From assembly GCF_014648855.1 (NCBI RefSeq), contig NZ_BMRX01000021.1:52855-116854 (forward strand): DNA of 64,000 bases, written 5' to 3'. Below the pieces are notes generated by a model that was not told where the DNA came from, made no database searches, and saw only the letters and a list, made by a program, of their open reading frames with translations. The translations under genes and the position numbers were made by a program. Of this stretch, positions 7,823-15,711 are shown one piece after another; position 1 is the stretch's first letter, and each line of letters starts with the position of its first letter. The stretch is from Streptomyces parvulus. Its GTDB lineage: Bacteria; Actinomycetota; Actinomycetes; Streptomycetales; Streptomycetaceae.

Positions 7823-8011
7823 TCAGAGCGCGGGCCCCGCGACCAGGAGGGCCAGCAGGACCGCGCCGGCGGAGCTGACGGAGGGGCTCTTGGCCTTGAT
7901 GCCGATGGTGAGCATGAGCAGGCCGATGACCCCGGTGGCGCCGTACTTCCACTGGACGAGCTGTTCGAAGGCGATGACGAAGATCGTGGAGACCAGAGCG
8001 AGGACGGGCAT
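7823..8011 (-). CDS. 62-residue hydrophobic membrane peptide (second dev-type module)
   Basis: ATG 8011 is preceded by GGGGGGAG at good spacing, which decides the start over an in-frame GTG at 8098. Two hydrophobic helices flank Phe-Glu-Gln-Leu-Val-Gln-Trp-Lys-Tyr-Gly, identical over ten residues to the peptide encoded at 6558-6743; Gly-Ile-Lys-Ala-Lys further on is also shared. It is convergent with the first regulator gene (10 nt apart) and divergent from devA. It is a paralogue made by duplication of the whole module. The role is unknown. Small size and hydrophobicity would also fit a membrane signalling or regulatory peptide, but nothing proves that. Confidence 0.8.
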   Translation of the reverse strand: MPVLALVSTIFVIAFEQLVQWKYGATGVIGLLMLTIGIKAKSPSVSSAGAVLLALLVAGPAL

Positions 8012-8085
8012 GATGTTTCTCCCCCCTTCGGGAAGTCCGGCAAGTCCGGCGAGTTCTGGAAGATAAACTTCCGCCAACTGGGCTA

Positions 8086-8100
8086 AGTTGGTAACCAACT
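8086..8100. promoter_or_regulatory. Palindromic operator AGTTGGTAACCAACT
   Basis: Perfect 7-bp inverted repeat around one base between the second membrane peptide gene and devA. It shares AGTTGG/CCAACT arms with the operator at 6801-6817. Further half-site-like copies (CCAACTGGG, ACTTGGCTG) lie nearby. Probably bound by DevA or its paralogue. Confidence 0.65.
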
Positions 8101-8175
8101 CTGTCTATGTTGTCCCCACTTGGCTGCTATCTATAAACAAGTTTCAAACAACTCCCTGTAGGTAGGCCAAAGTTG

Positions 8176-8187
8176 TAGCGTTTGGTC
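8176..8187 (+). promoter_or_regulatory. -10 element (TAGCGT) of leaderless devA
   Basis: TAGCGT at 8176-8181 ends 6 nt before GTG 8188. The surrounding 20 bases match the promoter of the paralogous regulator at 6892, with one substitution in the hexamer region. Confidence 0.5.
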
Positions 8188-9057
8188 GTGACTCAGGAGA
8201 ACGTGTCCGTGAACGGCAGCAGAAGGCTCTCGGCCCAGGAGATCGCCGACGTCCTGCGGGAACGGATCCGCGGGGGTGACCTCAAGGCGGGCGACCGCCT
8301 GCCCACACAGGCCGAGTTGGCCGACGAGTTCGGGGTGGAGCGCGGCACCGTCCGCCAGGCCCTGCGCGCGCTCCAGGAAGACGGTCTCCTCACCAACGTC
8401 AGCAAGGGCAGCCCGCCGCGCATCGCCGAGCCCGCCACCTCGCGGGGCGAGCCGCAGCCGACGATGGTCTCGCTCGGACCGCGGCTGGCGGCGGCGTTCG
8501 CGGCACCGCGCGTGCGGGTCGACGTCGTGTGCCACACCTCGGAGACCCTGATGCTGGCCCTGAGCGAGCCGCTGCGCCTGATCCACGAGGGCCGCATCCG
8601 CCCCGAGGCCATCGACTTCCGCGTCCTGATGCCCTCGCGCGACATCAACCTGGCCTTCCCGGTCCTGGTGGAGGGCGAGGAGGACGACCCGGTCCACCAG
8701 CGCTGGCTCCAGATGCGCAACGCCCAGGCCCGGGTGCTCCAGCACAATCTGCACGCCGTGCGCTCCACCCACCGGATCGACGTGCACATCGCCTTCCGGG
8801 CGCTGCCGTTCACCCCGCCGATGAAGCTGTACCTGCTGGGCGGCGAGGAGGCGCTCTTCGGCTACTACATGCTGACCCGCCGCGAGGAGGAGTACGAGAG
8901 CCGCACGCTGGAGATGTACGACGCGCTCGGCTCCCAGTCGCTGCTCTTCTCCTTCCTGAAGCGGGCGGGTCACCGGGACGCCGTGTTCGTGGAGGAATCA
9001 CAGAAGTGGTTCGACGCCCTCTGGGAAACCATCACCACGGACATGACACTCTCCTAG
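8188..9057 (+). CDS. devA: Developmental GntR-family regulator DevA
   Basis: 289 residues from GTG 8188. GntR winged helix at ~residues 12-75 (Gln-Ala-Glu-Leu-Ala-Asp-Glu-Phe-Gly-Val, Arg-Gly-Thr-Val-Arg-Gln-Ala-Leu), then the DevA-type C-terminal domain. DevA of S. coelicolor is needed for normal aerial mycelium and spore formation and is cotranscribed with devB. The same arrangement is seen here: the devA stop TAG shares its last base with the devB GTG, so the two are translationally coupled. The effector ligand is not known. The paralogue at 6904-7812 shares both domains, leaving some doubt about functional overlap. Confidence 0.85.
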   Translation: MTQENVSVNGSRRLSAQEIADVLRERIRGGDLKAGDRLPTQAELADEFGVERGTVRQALRALQEDGLLTNVSKGSPPRIAEPATSRGEPQPTMVSLGPRLAAAFAAPRVRVDVVCHTSETLMLALSEPLRLIHEGRIRPEAIDFRVLMPSRDINLAFPVLVEGEEDDPVHQRWLQMRNAQARVLQHNLHAVRSTHRIDVHIAFRALPFTPPMKLYLLGGEEALFGYYMLTRREEEYESRTLEMYDALGSQSLLFSFLKRAGHRDAVFVEESQKWFDALWETITTDMTLS

Positions 9058-9785
9058 TGACTCCTGAAACGGAACAGACGGATCAGACGGGCCTGCGGGA
9101 CCTGATCGGGGGCGTCCGCCTCGTCCTGTGGGACTTCGACGGCCCCGTCTGCAGGCTGTTCGCGGGCTACTCCGCCGACCGGGTGGCGGGCGAACTGGTG
9201 GACTGGCTCTCGCGGCTCGGCCTCAAGGACCTGCTGACCGAGGAGGAGCGGGTCCATCCCGACCCGCACGTCCTTTTGGGCGCGGTGGACCGCCGGCGCC
9301 ACGACAGCGACCTGGTCGCCGACTTCGAGGAGCGGCTCACCCGGGAGGAACTGCGCGCCGTACCCACCGCATGGCCGACGGCGTACGCGGACCCGCTGAT
9401 CCGCACCTGGTCGGCACTGGGCGTCGGCCTCGCGGTCACGACCAACAACTCGCCCCGCGTGGTCTCCGAGTACCTCGCGACCCGCGGCCTGCTGGACTGC
9501 TTCGCCCCCCACATCTACGGCCGCACCCGCGACCTCCACCTGCTCAAACCCGACCCCTACTGCCTCAACCGCGCCCTCAACGCCCGGGGAATGGCCCCCG
9601 GCCAGGCCCTGATGGTCGGCGACACGGCCTCCGACCTGACGGCGGCACGGGCGGCGGGCGTGCCGTTCCTGGGGTACGCGCGCAACGAGGAGAAGGCGAA
9701 GATCCTGCGGCAGGCGGGGGCGGAGACGGTGGTGCACTCGCTGGAGCCGGTCCTCAACCTCCTGTGGGAGCGGCAGGTCCGCTGA
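9057..9785 (+). CDS. devB: HAD-superfamily hydrolase DevB
   Basis: 242 residues. HAD motifs are complete: I Trp-Asp-Phe-Asp-Gly (nucleophile and acid/base Asp), II Thr-Thr-Asn-Asn, III the Lys of Leu-Lys-Pro-Asp-Pro, IV Val-Gly-Asp-Thr-x-x-Asp-Leu. A four-helix cap lies between motifs I and II, as in phosphoglycolate-phosphatase-like enzymes. The GTG start overlaps the devA stop by one base, so it depends on devA translation. In S. coelicolor devAB forms one operon affecting aerial growth. The substrate is unknown. Confidence 0.85.
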   Translation: MTPETEQTDQTGLRDLIGGVRLVLWDFDGPVCRLFAGYSADRVAGELVDWLSRLGLKDLLTEEERVHPDPHVLLGAVDRRRHDSDLVADFEERLTREELRAVPTAWPTAYADPLIRTWSALGVGLAVTTNNSPRVVSEYLATRGLLDCFAPHIYGRTRDLHLLKPDPYCLNRALNARGMAPGQALMVGDTASDLTAARAAGVPFLGYARNEEKAKILRQAGAETVVHSLEPVLNLLWERQVR

Positions 9786-9894
9786 GAACCGGTCTCACGC
9801 CAACGGCAGACCACATCGGAACGGGCGCCCACTCCGGTACGCCGCACTGACCCCTCAATTCACCCCGCTGATGGACCCCGAGGTCTCGATCCGC

Positions 9895-9984
9895 GACTTT
9901 CTCGAACGACGAGGAGGCATCTCCGAAGAGTTCGCACACAAGTCCGTCGAAGTCGAACAGAACAGCTCGTACGGGGCGGAGCAT
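9895..9984 (-). pseudogene. Truncated N-terminus of a HAD hydrolase
   Basis: Reading leftward from ATG 9984 gives a typical HAD N-terminus, Val-Arg-Ala-Val-Leu-Phe-Asp-Phe-Asp-Gly-Leu-Val-Cys-Glu-Leu-Phe, close to the start of DevB. Homology fades after about 30 residues; the frame then runs without family features to a stop at 9754. Motifs II-IV are absent. It is probably the stump of a hydrolase gene once divergent from the kinase gene at 10245. The rest of 9786-10244 shows nothing else recognisable and has lower GC than its surroundings. Confidence 0.5.
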
Positions 9985-10244
9985 GGCGCGGATTGCATCC
10001 GTACCGTCGATCGCTTTCCCCGCAGGTCTCCCAAGGTTTCACCGGCCGTCGGGCGCCTCGTTTCGGGCGGGCGTCCATTCGCCCGGGCCAGGGAGGGAGG
10101 TGTCCGAGGGACGGGTTCTCCACCCGTGGTCGAGCGCGATGGAGTACCGTGCATCCCTCTTACCCCATTGGCGCCATCGGGATGGGTAGAACGCGCGAAA
10201 TGGCACCTCAATTGCTCTCGCCCGCCAGGCAGCGAGCCGAAGCG

Positions 10245-11312
10245 ATGAATGACGGCTCGTCCCTGGTCAAGGGCCCGCTCAAGGGGTACCACCACGAGAC
10301 GTATGTCCTGTCGCCGCCGGGTGGCACGAGACGGGTCAAGCTGCGGGAGCCGCGCGCGACGAGCCTGTGGTTCGACCGCAGGTGCTTCCAGTCGGAGGAA
10401 GAGCTGCTCCGTGGCTTGCGGGGCCGCATCGACCGGATCCCCGAGGTGGTCGATGTCGAGGGGATGGGGCTGCAGGCGTTCATCGAGGGCCGGACCCTCG
10501 GCGACCACCGTCGAGGGGGCCGGCCGGTGCCCGACTCCGCGTTCGAGCAAATCGTGGACGTATTCCGGCAAATGGTGCCGATCACCGCCGAAACGCTGCA
10601 CGTGGAGCGGCGCTGCTCGCGCGAGGACGCGCCGGAGGACGGGGACACCGAAGCATTCCTCAAGCGCTTGGTCGTCTTCGTCGAGGACCAGGTCTATGCC
10701 GCCAACCGGCAGGAGTTCGGAAGTCTCTTCGCGGAACTCGGAGTACGGGACGAGGCGCTCGTGCATCTGGAGAAGAATGTCGCGGGACTCAGTGAGAGGC
10801 CGTTCTGCCTCCTCCACGGTGATCTGCACCGCGAGAACTTCATCATCGACCCGCAAGGCGACCTCTGGACCATCGACTGGGAATTGGCGATGGTGGGAGA
10901 CCCGCTCTACGACCTTGCCACTCACCTGTACCTGATGCGCTATCCGGCCTACCAGGAAGAACGCCTGATCGGGAAATGGTGCGACGTGGTGGAGCGGATC
11001 CGGTCCGGTAGTTCTCACGCGTGGGAGAACGACTTGCGGCTCATCACCGGATTCAAGAAGGGGCAGTCCGTCTTCACGGACACGGTCCGCGCCGCCAAGG
11101 CTCTCCGCGACGAGACGGGTTTCCGCTGGGCCGCCCTCCCGCGGGTGGCGGCGAAACTCCACGGCGTCCTGGCGGCCGCTGCCGGCCCACTGGGTCTGGA
11201 GGACGTGCCGAGCCGTCGAGAGGTGGCTGCCGCGCTGGTCCGCTGGCACCGTGAGTCGTCCGGAACCCGCCCCGGCGAAACCTGCTCCACCAGGGGCTGG
11301 CGCCCTCAGTGA
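10245..11312 (+). CDS. Aminoglycoside phosphotransferase (APH)-family kinase
   Basis: 355 residues from ATG 10245; an ATG at 10200 would add 15 residues and cannot be excluded because neither has a strong ribosome site. The eukaryotic-like kinase core is clear: Leu-Leu-His-Gly-Asp-Leu-His-x-x-Asn (catalytic Asp and Asn), then Thr-Ile-Asp-Trp-Glu (Mg2+-binding Asp) and Gly-Asp-Pro-Leu-Tyr-Asp-Leu-Ala. The N-terminal lobe is short and lacks an obvious glycine loop, as in other APH enzymes. Family members phosphorylate antibiotics, sugars, choline or other small molecules; the substrate is unknown. The truncated divergent HAD gene and lower GC suggest this patch is an insertion relative to neighbouring core genes. 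Confidence 0.8.
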   Translation: MNDGSSLVKGPLKGYHHETYVLSPPGGTRRVKLREPRATSLWFDRRCFQSEEELLRGLRGRIDRIPEVVDVEGMGLQAFIEGRTLGDHRRGGRPVPDSAFEQIVDVFRQMVPITAETLHVERRCSREDAPEDGDTEAFLKRLVVFVEDQVYAANRQEFGSLFAELGVRDEALVHLEKNVAGLSERPFCLLHGDLHRENFIIDPQGDLWTIDWELAMVGDPLYDLATHLYLMRYPAYQEERLIGKWCDVVERIRSGSSHAWENDLRLITGFKKGQSVFTDTVRAAKALRDETGFRWAALPRVAAKLHGVLAAAAGPLGLEDVPSRREVAAALVRWHRESSGTRPGETCSTRGWRPQ

Positions 11313-11362
11313 CCAGACAGGGCGGGCGGGGGCTCGGTGTCGTCGGTGCGTAGGCTCGGCCC

Positions 11363-11980
11363 ATGAACGCCCCCGGTCTGCGTGAGCGCAAGAAGCAGCG
11401 GATGTTCCGGACGCTGTCGGACGTCGCGATCGGACTCTTCCTGGAGAAGGGGTTCGACGCGGTGTCCGTCGCGGAGGTGGCCGCCGCGGCCGAGGTGTCC
11501 AAGCCGACGCTCTTCCGGTACTTCCCGGCCAAGGAGGACCTCGTCCTGCACCGCATCGCCGACCACGAGGACGAGGCGGCGCGGGTGGCGGGGGCGGCGG
11601 GGGAGGGCGCGGATCCGGTGGGCGCGCTGCGGGCGCACTTCCTGGCGGGGCTCGAGCGGTGCGACCCGGTGACGGGGCTCAACGACCATCCGGCCGTCCT
11701 GGACTTCCACCGGCTGCTCTACGGCACGCCCGCCCTCGTCGCCCGCATGCACACCCACCTCGAACGCTCCGAGGCCGCCCTCGCCCGGGCCCTCGGCGGC
11801 GACCTGGAGGCCAGGCTGGCCGCCGGTCAGATCATCGCCGTGCAGCGGATCCTCGCGCTGGAGAACTGGCGGCGGATCGCGGCCGGTGAGCGGGTGGAGG
11901 ACGTGCGGCCGGACGCGGTGGTGGCGGCGGAGCGGGCGTTCGCGGGGCTGGCGGCCGGGCTGGGTTCCGCTACTCGGTAA
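11363..11980 (+). CDS. TetR-family transcriptional regulator
   Basis: 205 residues. N-terminal helix-turn-helix (~residues 8-55): Leu-Arg-Glu-Arg-Lys-Lys-x-x-Met, Val-Ser-Val-Ala-Glu-Val-Ala-Ala-Ala-Ala-Glu-Val-Ser-Lys-Pro-Thr-Leu-Phe-Arg-Tyr-Phe. The C-terminal part is the usual helical ligand and dimer domain. TAGGCT at 11351-11356 ends 6 nt before ATG 11363. It is followed closely by the helicase gene, whose promoter overlaps the end of this one and carries a direct repeat that could be its operator. The ligand is unknown. Confidence 0.85.
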   Translation: MNAPGLRERKKQRMFRTLSDVAIGLFLEKGFDAVSVAEVAAAAEVSKPTLFRYFPAKEDLVLHRIADHEDEAARVAGAAGEGADPVGALRAHFLAGLERCDPVTGLNDHPAVLDFHRLLYGTPALVARMHTHLERSEAALARALGGDLEARLAAGQIIAVQRILALENWRRIAAGERVEDVRPDAVVAAERAFAGLAAGLGSATR

Positions 11981-12014
11981 AAGAGTTTACTCGGTTGCAT
12001 TTTTCGCCTACGGT
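11971..12014 (+). promoter_or_regulatory. Promoter with direct repeats upstream of the helicase gene
   Basis: -35 TTTACT (11986-11991), 17-nt spacer, -10 TACGGT (12009-12014), then 7 nt to ATG 12022, giving a leaderless start. The octamer TACTCGGT occurs at 11971-11978 and 11988-11995, 17 bases apart and overlapping the -35, an arrangement fit for a repressor. The 19-bp palindromic rifamycin-associated element known from helR promoters was not seen. Confidence 0.5.
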
Positions 12015-12021
12015 GGTGGGA

Positions 12022-14094
12022 ATGACCGCGACCGAACCCGCCCTCCAGCGCGCCCTCGATCTCGAACGCGCCCACCACGAGCACTGCCGGCAGGCCTTCG
12101 CCGCCATGGTCGACGGGGCCCAGGAGCACGTCGTCACCGGAGAGGACGTCTCCGCCTCGGGGGCGGACGCCGAAGTGCTGGGGTACCGGCTGCGCAGCCG
12201 GGCCAAGGAGTTGCGCGAGCTGCCCGAGGGACCGCTGTTCTTCGGACGGCTGGACTTCGCCGAAGCCGAAGCCGAAGCCGAAGCCGAAGCCGAGGCCGAC
12301 GCGGACGTGCGCGTACTGCACCTCGGGCGGCTGCGGATCAGCGAGCAGCCCGCCGCACCGCCCCTCGTCGTCGACTGGCGCGCCCCCGTCTCCCGCGCCT
12401 TCTACCAGGCCACCGCGGGCGACCCGCGCGGCGTCGCCGTCCGCCGCCGCTTCGGCTGGGCGCCCGGCAGTCGCGGGGACTCGGCCGACCTCACCGGGCT
12501 GGAGGACGAGCACCTGGCCCGGGGAGAGTCCCGCGCGAGCGCCATCGTCGCCCGGGAGATCGAACGGCCCCGCGTCGGGCCCATGCGGGACATCGCCGCC
12601 ACCATCCAGCCCGAGCAGGACGACCTCGTCCGGGCGGGCCTCGCCGACACCGTCTGCGTGCAGGGCGCCCCCGGCACCGGGAAGACCGCCGTCGGCCTGC
12701 ACCGGGCCGCGTACCTGGTCTACACCCACCCGCAGCGCATCCGGCGCGGCGGCATGCTCATCCTCGGCCCCAACCCCACCTTCCTCTCCTACATCGCCGA
12801 GGTGCTCCCGGCCCTCGGCGAGACCGGCGTCCGGCAGTCCACGGTGGCGCGGGAGATCGCCCGGCACCCGGTGACCGGCACCGACGGCGAACGGGCCGCC
12901 GCCGTCAAGCACGACGCCCGGACGGCCGAGGTGCTGCGCAGGGCCCTGTACGCGCGCGTGGCGCCCGGCGCGGCCGGCGACCTCGCGGTGCCGGACGGCT
13001 CCTACCGGTGGCGCGTGCCGGCCGAGGCGCTGGCCCGGATCGTCGCCGAGGTGCGCGAGCAGGACACGCCGTACACCGTGGGGCGCGAGCGGGTCAGAGC
13101 CCGGATCGTCCGGTACGTCCAGGAGCGGGCCGAACGGCGCGCCGGGCCCCGGACGCCCGCCTGGGTCCGCCGGCTCGAACGCGCCCGGCCGGTCGGCGCG
13201 TACCTCGACGCGGTGTGGCCCCGGGTGCGCCCGGAGGAGGTCGTCGCGGGACTGCTCGGCGACCCCGGCGCGCTGGACCGGGCCGCCGACGGGTTGCTGG
13301 ACGAGGACGAGCGGCGGGCACTGGTCTGGCCGGCGGGGGCGCCGCGGTCGTGGCGTTCGGCCCGCTGGTCCGCCGCCGACCTGGTGCTCCTGGACGAGGT
13401 GGCGGGCCTCCTCGACCACCCCGAGGGCTACGGCCACATCGTCGTCGACGAGGCCCAGGACCTCTCCCCGATGGAGTGCCGGGCCGTCGCCCGCCGCTGC
13501 GCCTTCGGCTCGCTCACCGTCCTGGGCGACCTCGCGCAGGGGACCACGCCGTGGGCCGCGCGGTCCTGGCCCGCGACCCTCGCCCACCTGGGCCGGCCGG
13601 ACGCGCCCGTGACGCCGCTGACCACCGGGTTCCGGGTGCCCCGCGAGATCGTGGGCCTCGCCAACCGGCTGCTGGCGCGACTGGACGTGGACGTGCCGCC
13701 GGCCCGTTCGCTGCGCGGTGACGGTGAGCTGACGCTGCGTGAGACGGCGCCCGGCGCGGTGCCGGAGGCCGTGGCGGACGCCGTACGGCGGGCGCTCGCC
13801 CGGGAGGGCTCGGTCGGGGTCGTCGCCGCCGGGCCGGACGTGCCCGCGCTGCGCCGGGCGCTCGACGCGGCGGGCATCGCGGCGGCCGGACCCCAGGAGC
13901 CGGGCGCCCGGGTGGCCCTGGTGCCTGCGGACCTGGTCAAGGGGCTGGAGTACGACCACGTCGTCGCCGTCGAACCGGCGGCCATCGTGGCGGCGGAGGG
14001 CCCTCGGGGACGCGGCCTGCACCGGCTGTACGTGGTGCTCACCCGGGCGGTCTCCCGGCTGGACGTGGTGCACGCCCGGGGCCTGCCGTTCTGA
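12022..14094 (+). CDS. HelD/HelR-type UvrD-like helicase that acts on RNA polymerase
   Basis: 690 residues, typical for actinobacterial class II HelD proteins. Order: N-terminal coiled coil (~10-80), Walker A Gln-Gly-Ala-Pro-Gly-Thr-Gly-Lys-Thr (~residue 214), Walker B Val-Val-Asp-Glu-Ala-Gln-Asp (~475), Gly-Asp-Leu-Ala-Gln-Gly-Thr and Thr-Gly-Phe-Arg-Val-Pro, Val-Lys-Gly-Leu-Glu-Tyr-Asp-His and a terminal Tyr-Val-Val-Leu-Thr-Arg-Ala motif. HelD proteins rescue stalled RNA polymerase; the HelR subgroup also displaces rifamycins. Which subgroup applies cannot be told by eye. A run of six GCCGAA units (12259-12300) encodes a Glu-Ala repeat that can change length without frameshift. The leaderless start is chosen from the promoter. 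Confidence 0.82.
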   Translation: MTATEPALQRALDLERAHHEHCRQAFAAMVDGAQEHVVTGEDVSASGADAEVLGYRLRSRAKELRELPEGPLFFGRLDFAEAEAEAEAEAEADADVRVLHLGRLRISEQPAAPPLVVDWRAPVSRAFYQATAGDPRGVAVRRRFGWAPGSRGDSADLTGLEDEHLARGESRASAIVAREIERPRVGPMRDIAATIQPEQDDLVRAGLADTVCVQGAPGTGKTAVGLHRAAYLVYTHPQRIRRGGMLILGPNPTFLSYIAEVLPALGETGVRQSTVAREIARHPVTGTDGERAAAVKHDARTAEVLRRALYARVAPGAAGDLAVPDGSYRWRVPAEALARIVAEVREQDTPYTVGRERVRARIVRYVQERAERRAGPRTPAWVRRLERARPVGAYLDAVWPRVRPEEVVAGLLGDPGALDRAADGLLDEDERRALVWPAGAPRSWRSARWSAADLVLLDEVAGLLDHPEGYGHIVVDEAQDLSPMECRAVARRCAFGSLTVLGDLAQGTTPWAARSWPATLAHLGRPDAPVTPLTTGFRVPREIVGLANRLLARLDVDVPPARSLRGDGELTLRETAPGAVPEAVADAVRRALAREGSVGVVAAGPDVPALRRALDAAGIAAAGPQEPGARVALVPADLVKGLEYDHVVAVEPAAIVAAEGPRGRGLHRLYVVLTRAVSRLDVVHARGLPF

Positions 14095-14195
14095 CCGGCG
14101 CCCCACGCGGACCGGCGCCCCGCGCGGACCCCCGCCGCTCCGACAGCGCGCGGCGCGGAGACCGGCGCCCCGCGGGCCCCGCCGCCGCGGGACGG

Positions 14196-15083
14196 TCAGC
14201 GCCCGCCCAGCATCTCCGCGACCCGCGTGAACCCGTCCGCGCCGTGGCCCCCTTCCACCGCGCGGCGGGCCGTGGCCTCGGCGGCCCGCATCAGGCCGGC
14301 GTCGATGCCGTGCGCGTCGGAGAGCTGGACGACGTGTTCCATGGTGGACAGTGCCGAGGTCAGCGGGTTGCCCTCGCCGGGGAAGGTCCCGGCCTCCAGG
14401 TCCCGCGCGCTCTCGGCGAACAGCGGCGGCAGGATCGCGCCGATGCCCTGGGCGAAGGGCAGCAGTTCGCTCGCGCGGACGCCCTCGGCGCCGGCCAGCG
14501 CGAGGGCGTGCGCGTAGCCGGACATGGCCGTCCAGAAGATGTCCAGCAGCGCGATGTCGAAGGCCGCGGCCCGGCCCAGGTCCGCGCCGAGGTGGGTGTG
14601 GGTGCCGCCCAGCGCCTCCAGTACGGGCCGGTGCTCCTCGTAGAGGTCCGCCGGTCCGCTGTGCAGGAAGACCGCGTCGGGCGTGCCGATGGTGGGGGTC
14701 GGCGTCATGATCGCGCCGTCCAGGTACCGGATGCCCTGCCGCTCGGCCCAGGTGGCCGTGTCCCGGGCGCGTCCCGGCGTGTCGGCGCTCAGGTTGACGA
14801 GTGTGCGGCCGCGGAGGGCGGCGGTGACGGCGTCCTGGCGCAGTACCGCGTCCGAGGCGTCGTAGTTCACCACGCAGACGAGGGTCAGCGGCGAGGCGGC
14901 GACCGCCTCCGCGGCCGACGACGCCGGCAGCGCGCCCGCGGCGACCGCTTCGGCGTCGCGGCCCGGGGTGCGGTTCCAGACGGTGGTGCGCAGCCCGGCA
15001 CCGAGGAGGGCGGCGGCCAGCGCACGTCCCATGGGGCCGAGTCCGAGGACGGTGACGGCCGAGCGGCCGGTCTGTGCGGACAT
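14196..15083 (-). CDS. NAD(P)-dependent beta-hydroxyacid dehydrogenase / imine-reductase-like oxidoreductase
   Basis: 295 residues from ATG 15083 (GGAG 8 nt upstream). Rossmann motif Val-Leu-Gly-Leu-Gly-Pro-Met-Gly at residue ~12, then Trp-Asn-Arg-Thr, an NADP-type turn. The second domain is all-helical, as in the 6-phosphogluconate dehydrogenase superfamily. The segment where classical beta-hydroxyacid dehydrogenases have a catalytic lysine reads Phe-Asp-Ile-Ala-Leu-Leu-Asp-Ile-Phe, with Asp in place of Lys, as in imine reductases. It is divergent from the XRE regulator gene. The substrate is unknown. Confidence 0.78.
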   Translation of the reverse strand: MSAQTGRSAVTVLGLGPMGRALAAALLGAGLRTTVWNRTPGRDAEAVAAGALPASSAAEAVAASPLTLVCVVNYDASDAVLRQDAVTAALRGRTLVNLSADTPGRARDTATWAERQGIRYLDGAIMTPTPTIGTPDAVFLHSGPADLYEEHRPVLEALGGTHTHLGADLGRAAAFDIALLDIFWTAMSGYAHALALAGAEGVRASELLPFAQGIGAILPPLFAESARDLEAGTFPGEGNPLTSALSTMEHVVQLSDAHGIDAGLMRAAEATARRAVEGGHGADGFTRVAEMLGGR

Positions 15084-15213
15084 GGGGGAACTCCATCTGC
15101 TGGGAGGGGATTCGGCGGTCGGTCGGGCACCCGGCCTCCAGCCTCGGCGGCTCGGTCCGCGCTGCCAAGTACGCACAAAAAGGTGCGTGTCCCCGGCCGT
15201 ATGGCGTGGCGCA

Positions 15214-15240
15214 CTATTGCAAGCAGCTTGCTTGCAATAG
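15214..15240. promoter_or_regulatory. Perfect 11-bp inverted repeat upstream of the XRE gene
   Basis: Arms CTATTGCAAGC (15214-15224) and GCTTGCAATAG (15230-15240) separated by 5 nt, 26 nt upstream of the XRE start. The position and size fit an autoregulatory operator; a -10-like TAGTTA overlaps its right end. Confidence 0.6.
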
Positions 15241-15266
15241 TTAGCAGGCTGGTGCATGGTGGGGTC

Positions 15267-15686
15267 ATGGCCTCGCTCAACGTCGGCAACCTCGGTGAGT
15301 ACCTGCGCGAGCAGCGGCGCAACGCGCAGCTGTCGCTGCGGCAGCTCGCCGACGCCGCGGGCGTGTCCAACCCGTACCTGAGCCAGATCGAGCGCGGGCT
15401 GCGCAAGCCGAGCGCGGAGGTGCTCCAGCAGGTCGCCAAGGCGCTGCGGATCTCCGCCGAGACGCTGTACGTCCGCGCGGGCATCCTCGACGCCGAGCGG
15501 GACCGGGACGACGTGGAGACGCGCGCGGTGATCCTCGCCGACCCCTCGTTGAACGAAGGGCAGAAGCAGGTACTGCTCCAGGTCTACGAGTCGTTCCGCA
15601 GGGAGAACGGCTTCGGGGCCGACACGGACGACGGCGCCCCCGGCATACCGGGCCCGCCCGTGAAAGCACCACAAAACCCTCAGTAA
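15267..15686 (+). CDS. XRE-family helix-turn-helix regulator (Rv0474-like)
   Basis: 139 residues from ATG 15267 (GGTGGGG ribosome site); upstream codons are not conserved and overlap the operator. Cro/C1-type HTH at ~residues 8-65: Leu-Arg-Glu-Gln-Arg, Ser-Leu-Arg-Gln-Leu-Ala-Asp-Ala-Ala-Gly-Val-Ser-Asn-Pro-Tyr-Leu-Ser-Gln-Ile-Glu-Arg. The C-terminus is acidic and variable. The order XRE regulator - HbhA-like protein - DUF2516 membrane protein is the same as Rv0474-Rv0475-Rv0476 in Mycobacterium tuberculosis, so this is an old actinobacterial cluster. The effector is unknown. Confidence 0.85.
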   Translation: MASLNVGNLGEYLREQRRNAQLSLRQLADAAGVSNPYLSQIERGLRKPSAEVLQQVAKALRISAETLYVRAGILDAERDRDDVETRAVILADPSLNEGQKQVLLQVYESFRRENGFGADTDDGAPGIPGPPVKAPQNPQ

Positions 15687-15711
15687 TACGTCATTCCGGA
15701 GGACCAGCACC

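Noticed and set aside
14095..14195. Three ACCGGCGCCCC direct repeats after the helicase gene
   Set aside because: Short GC-rich repeats are frequent in this background; no operator or terminator geometry.
11827..15168. 1113-residue minus-strand frame across the helicase gene
   Set aside because: No family features, composition of a shadow frame, and antisense to a well-supported helicase.
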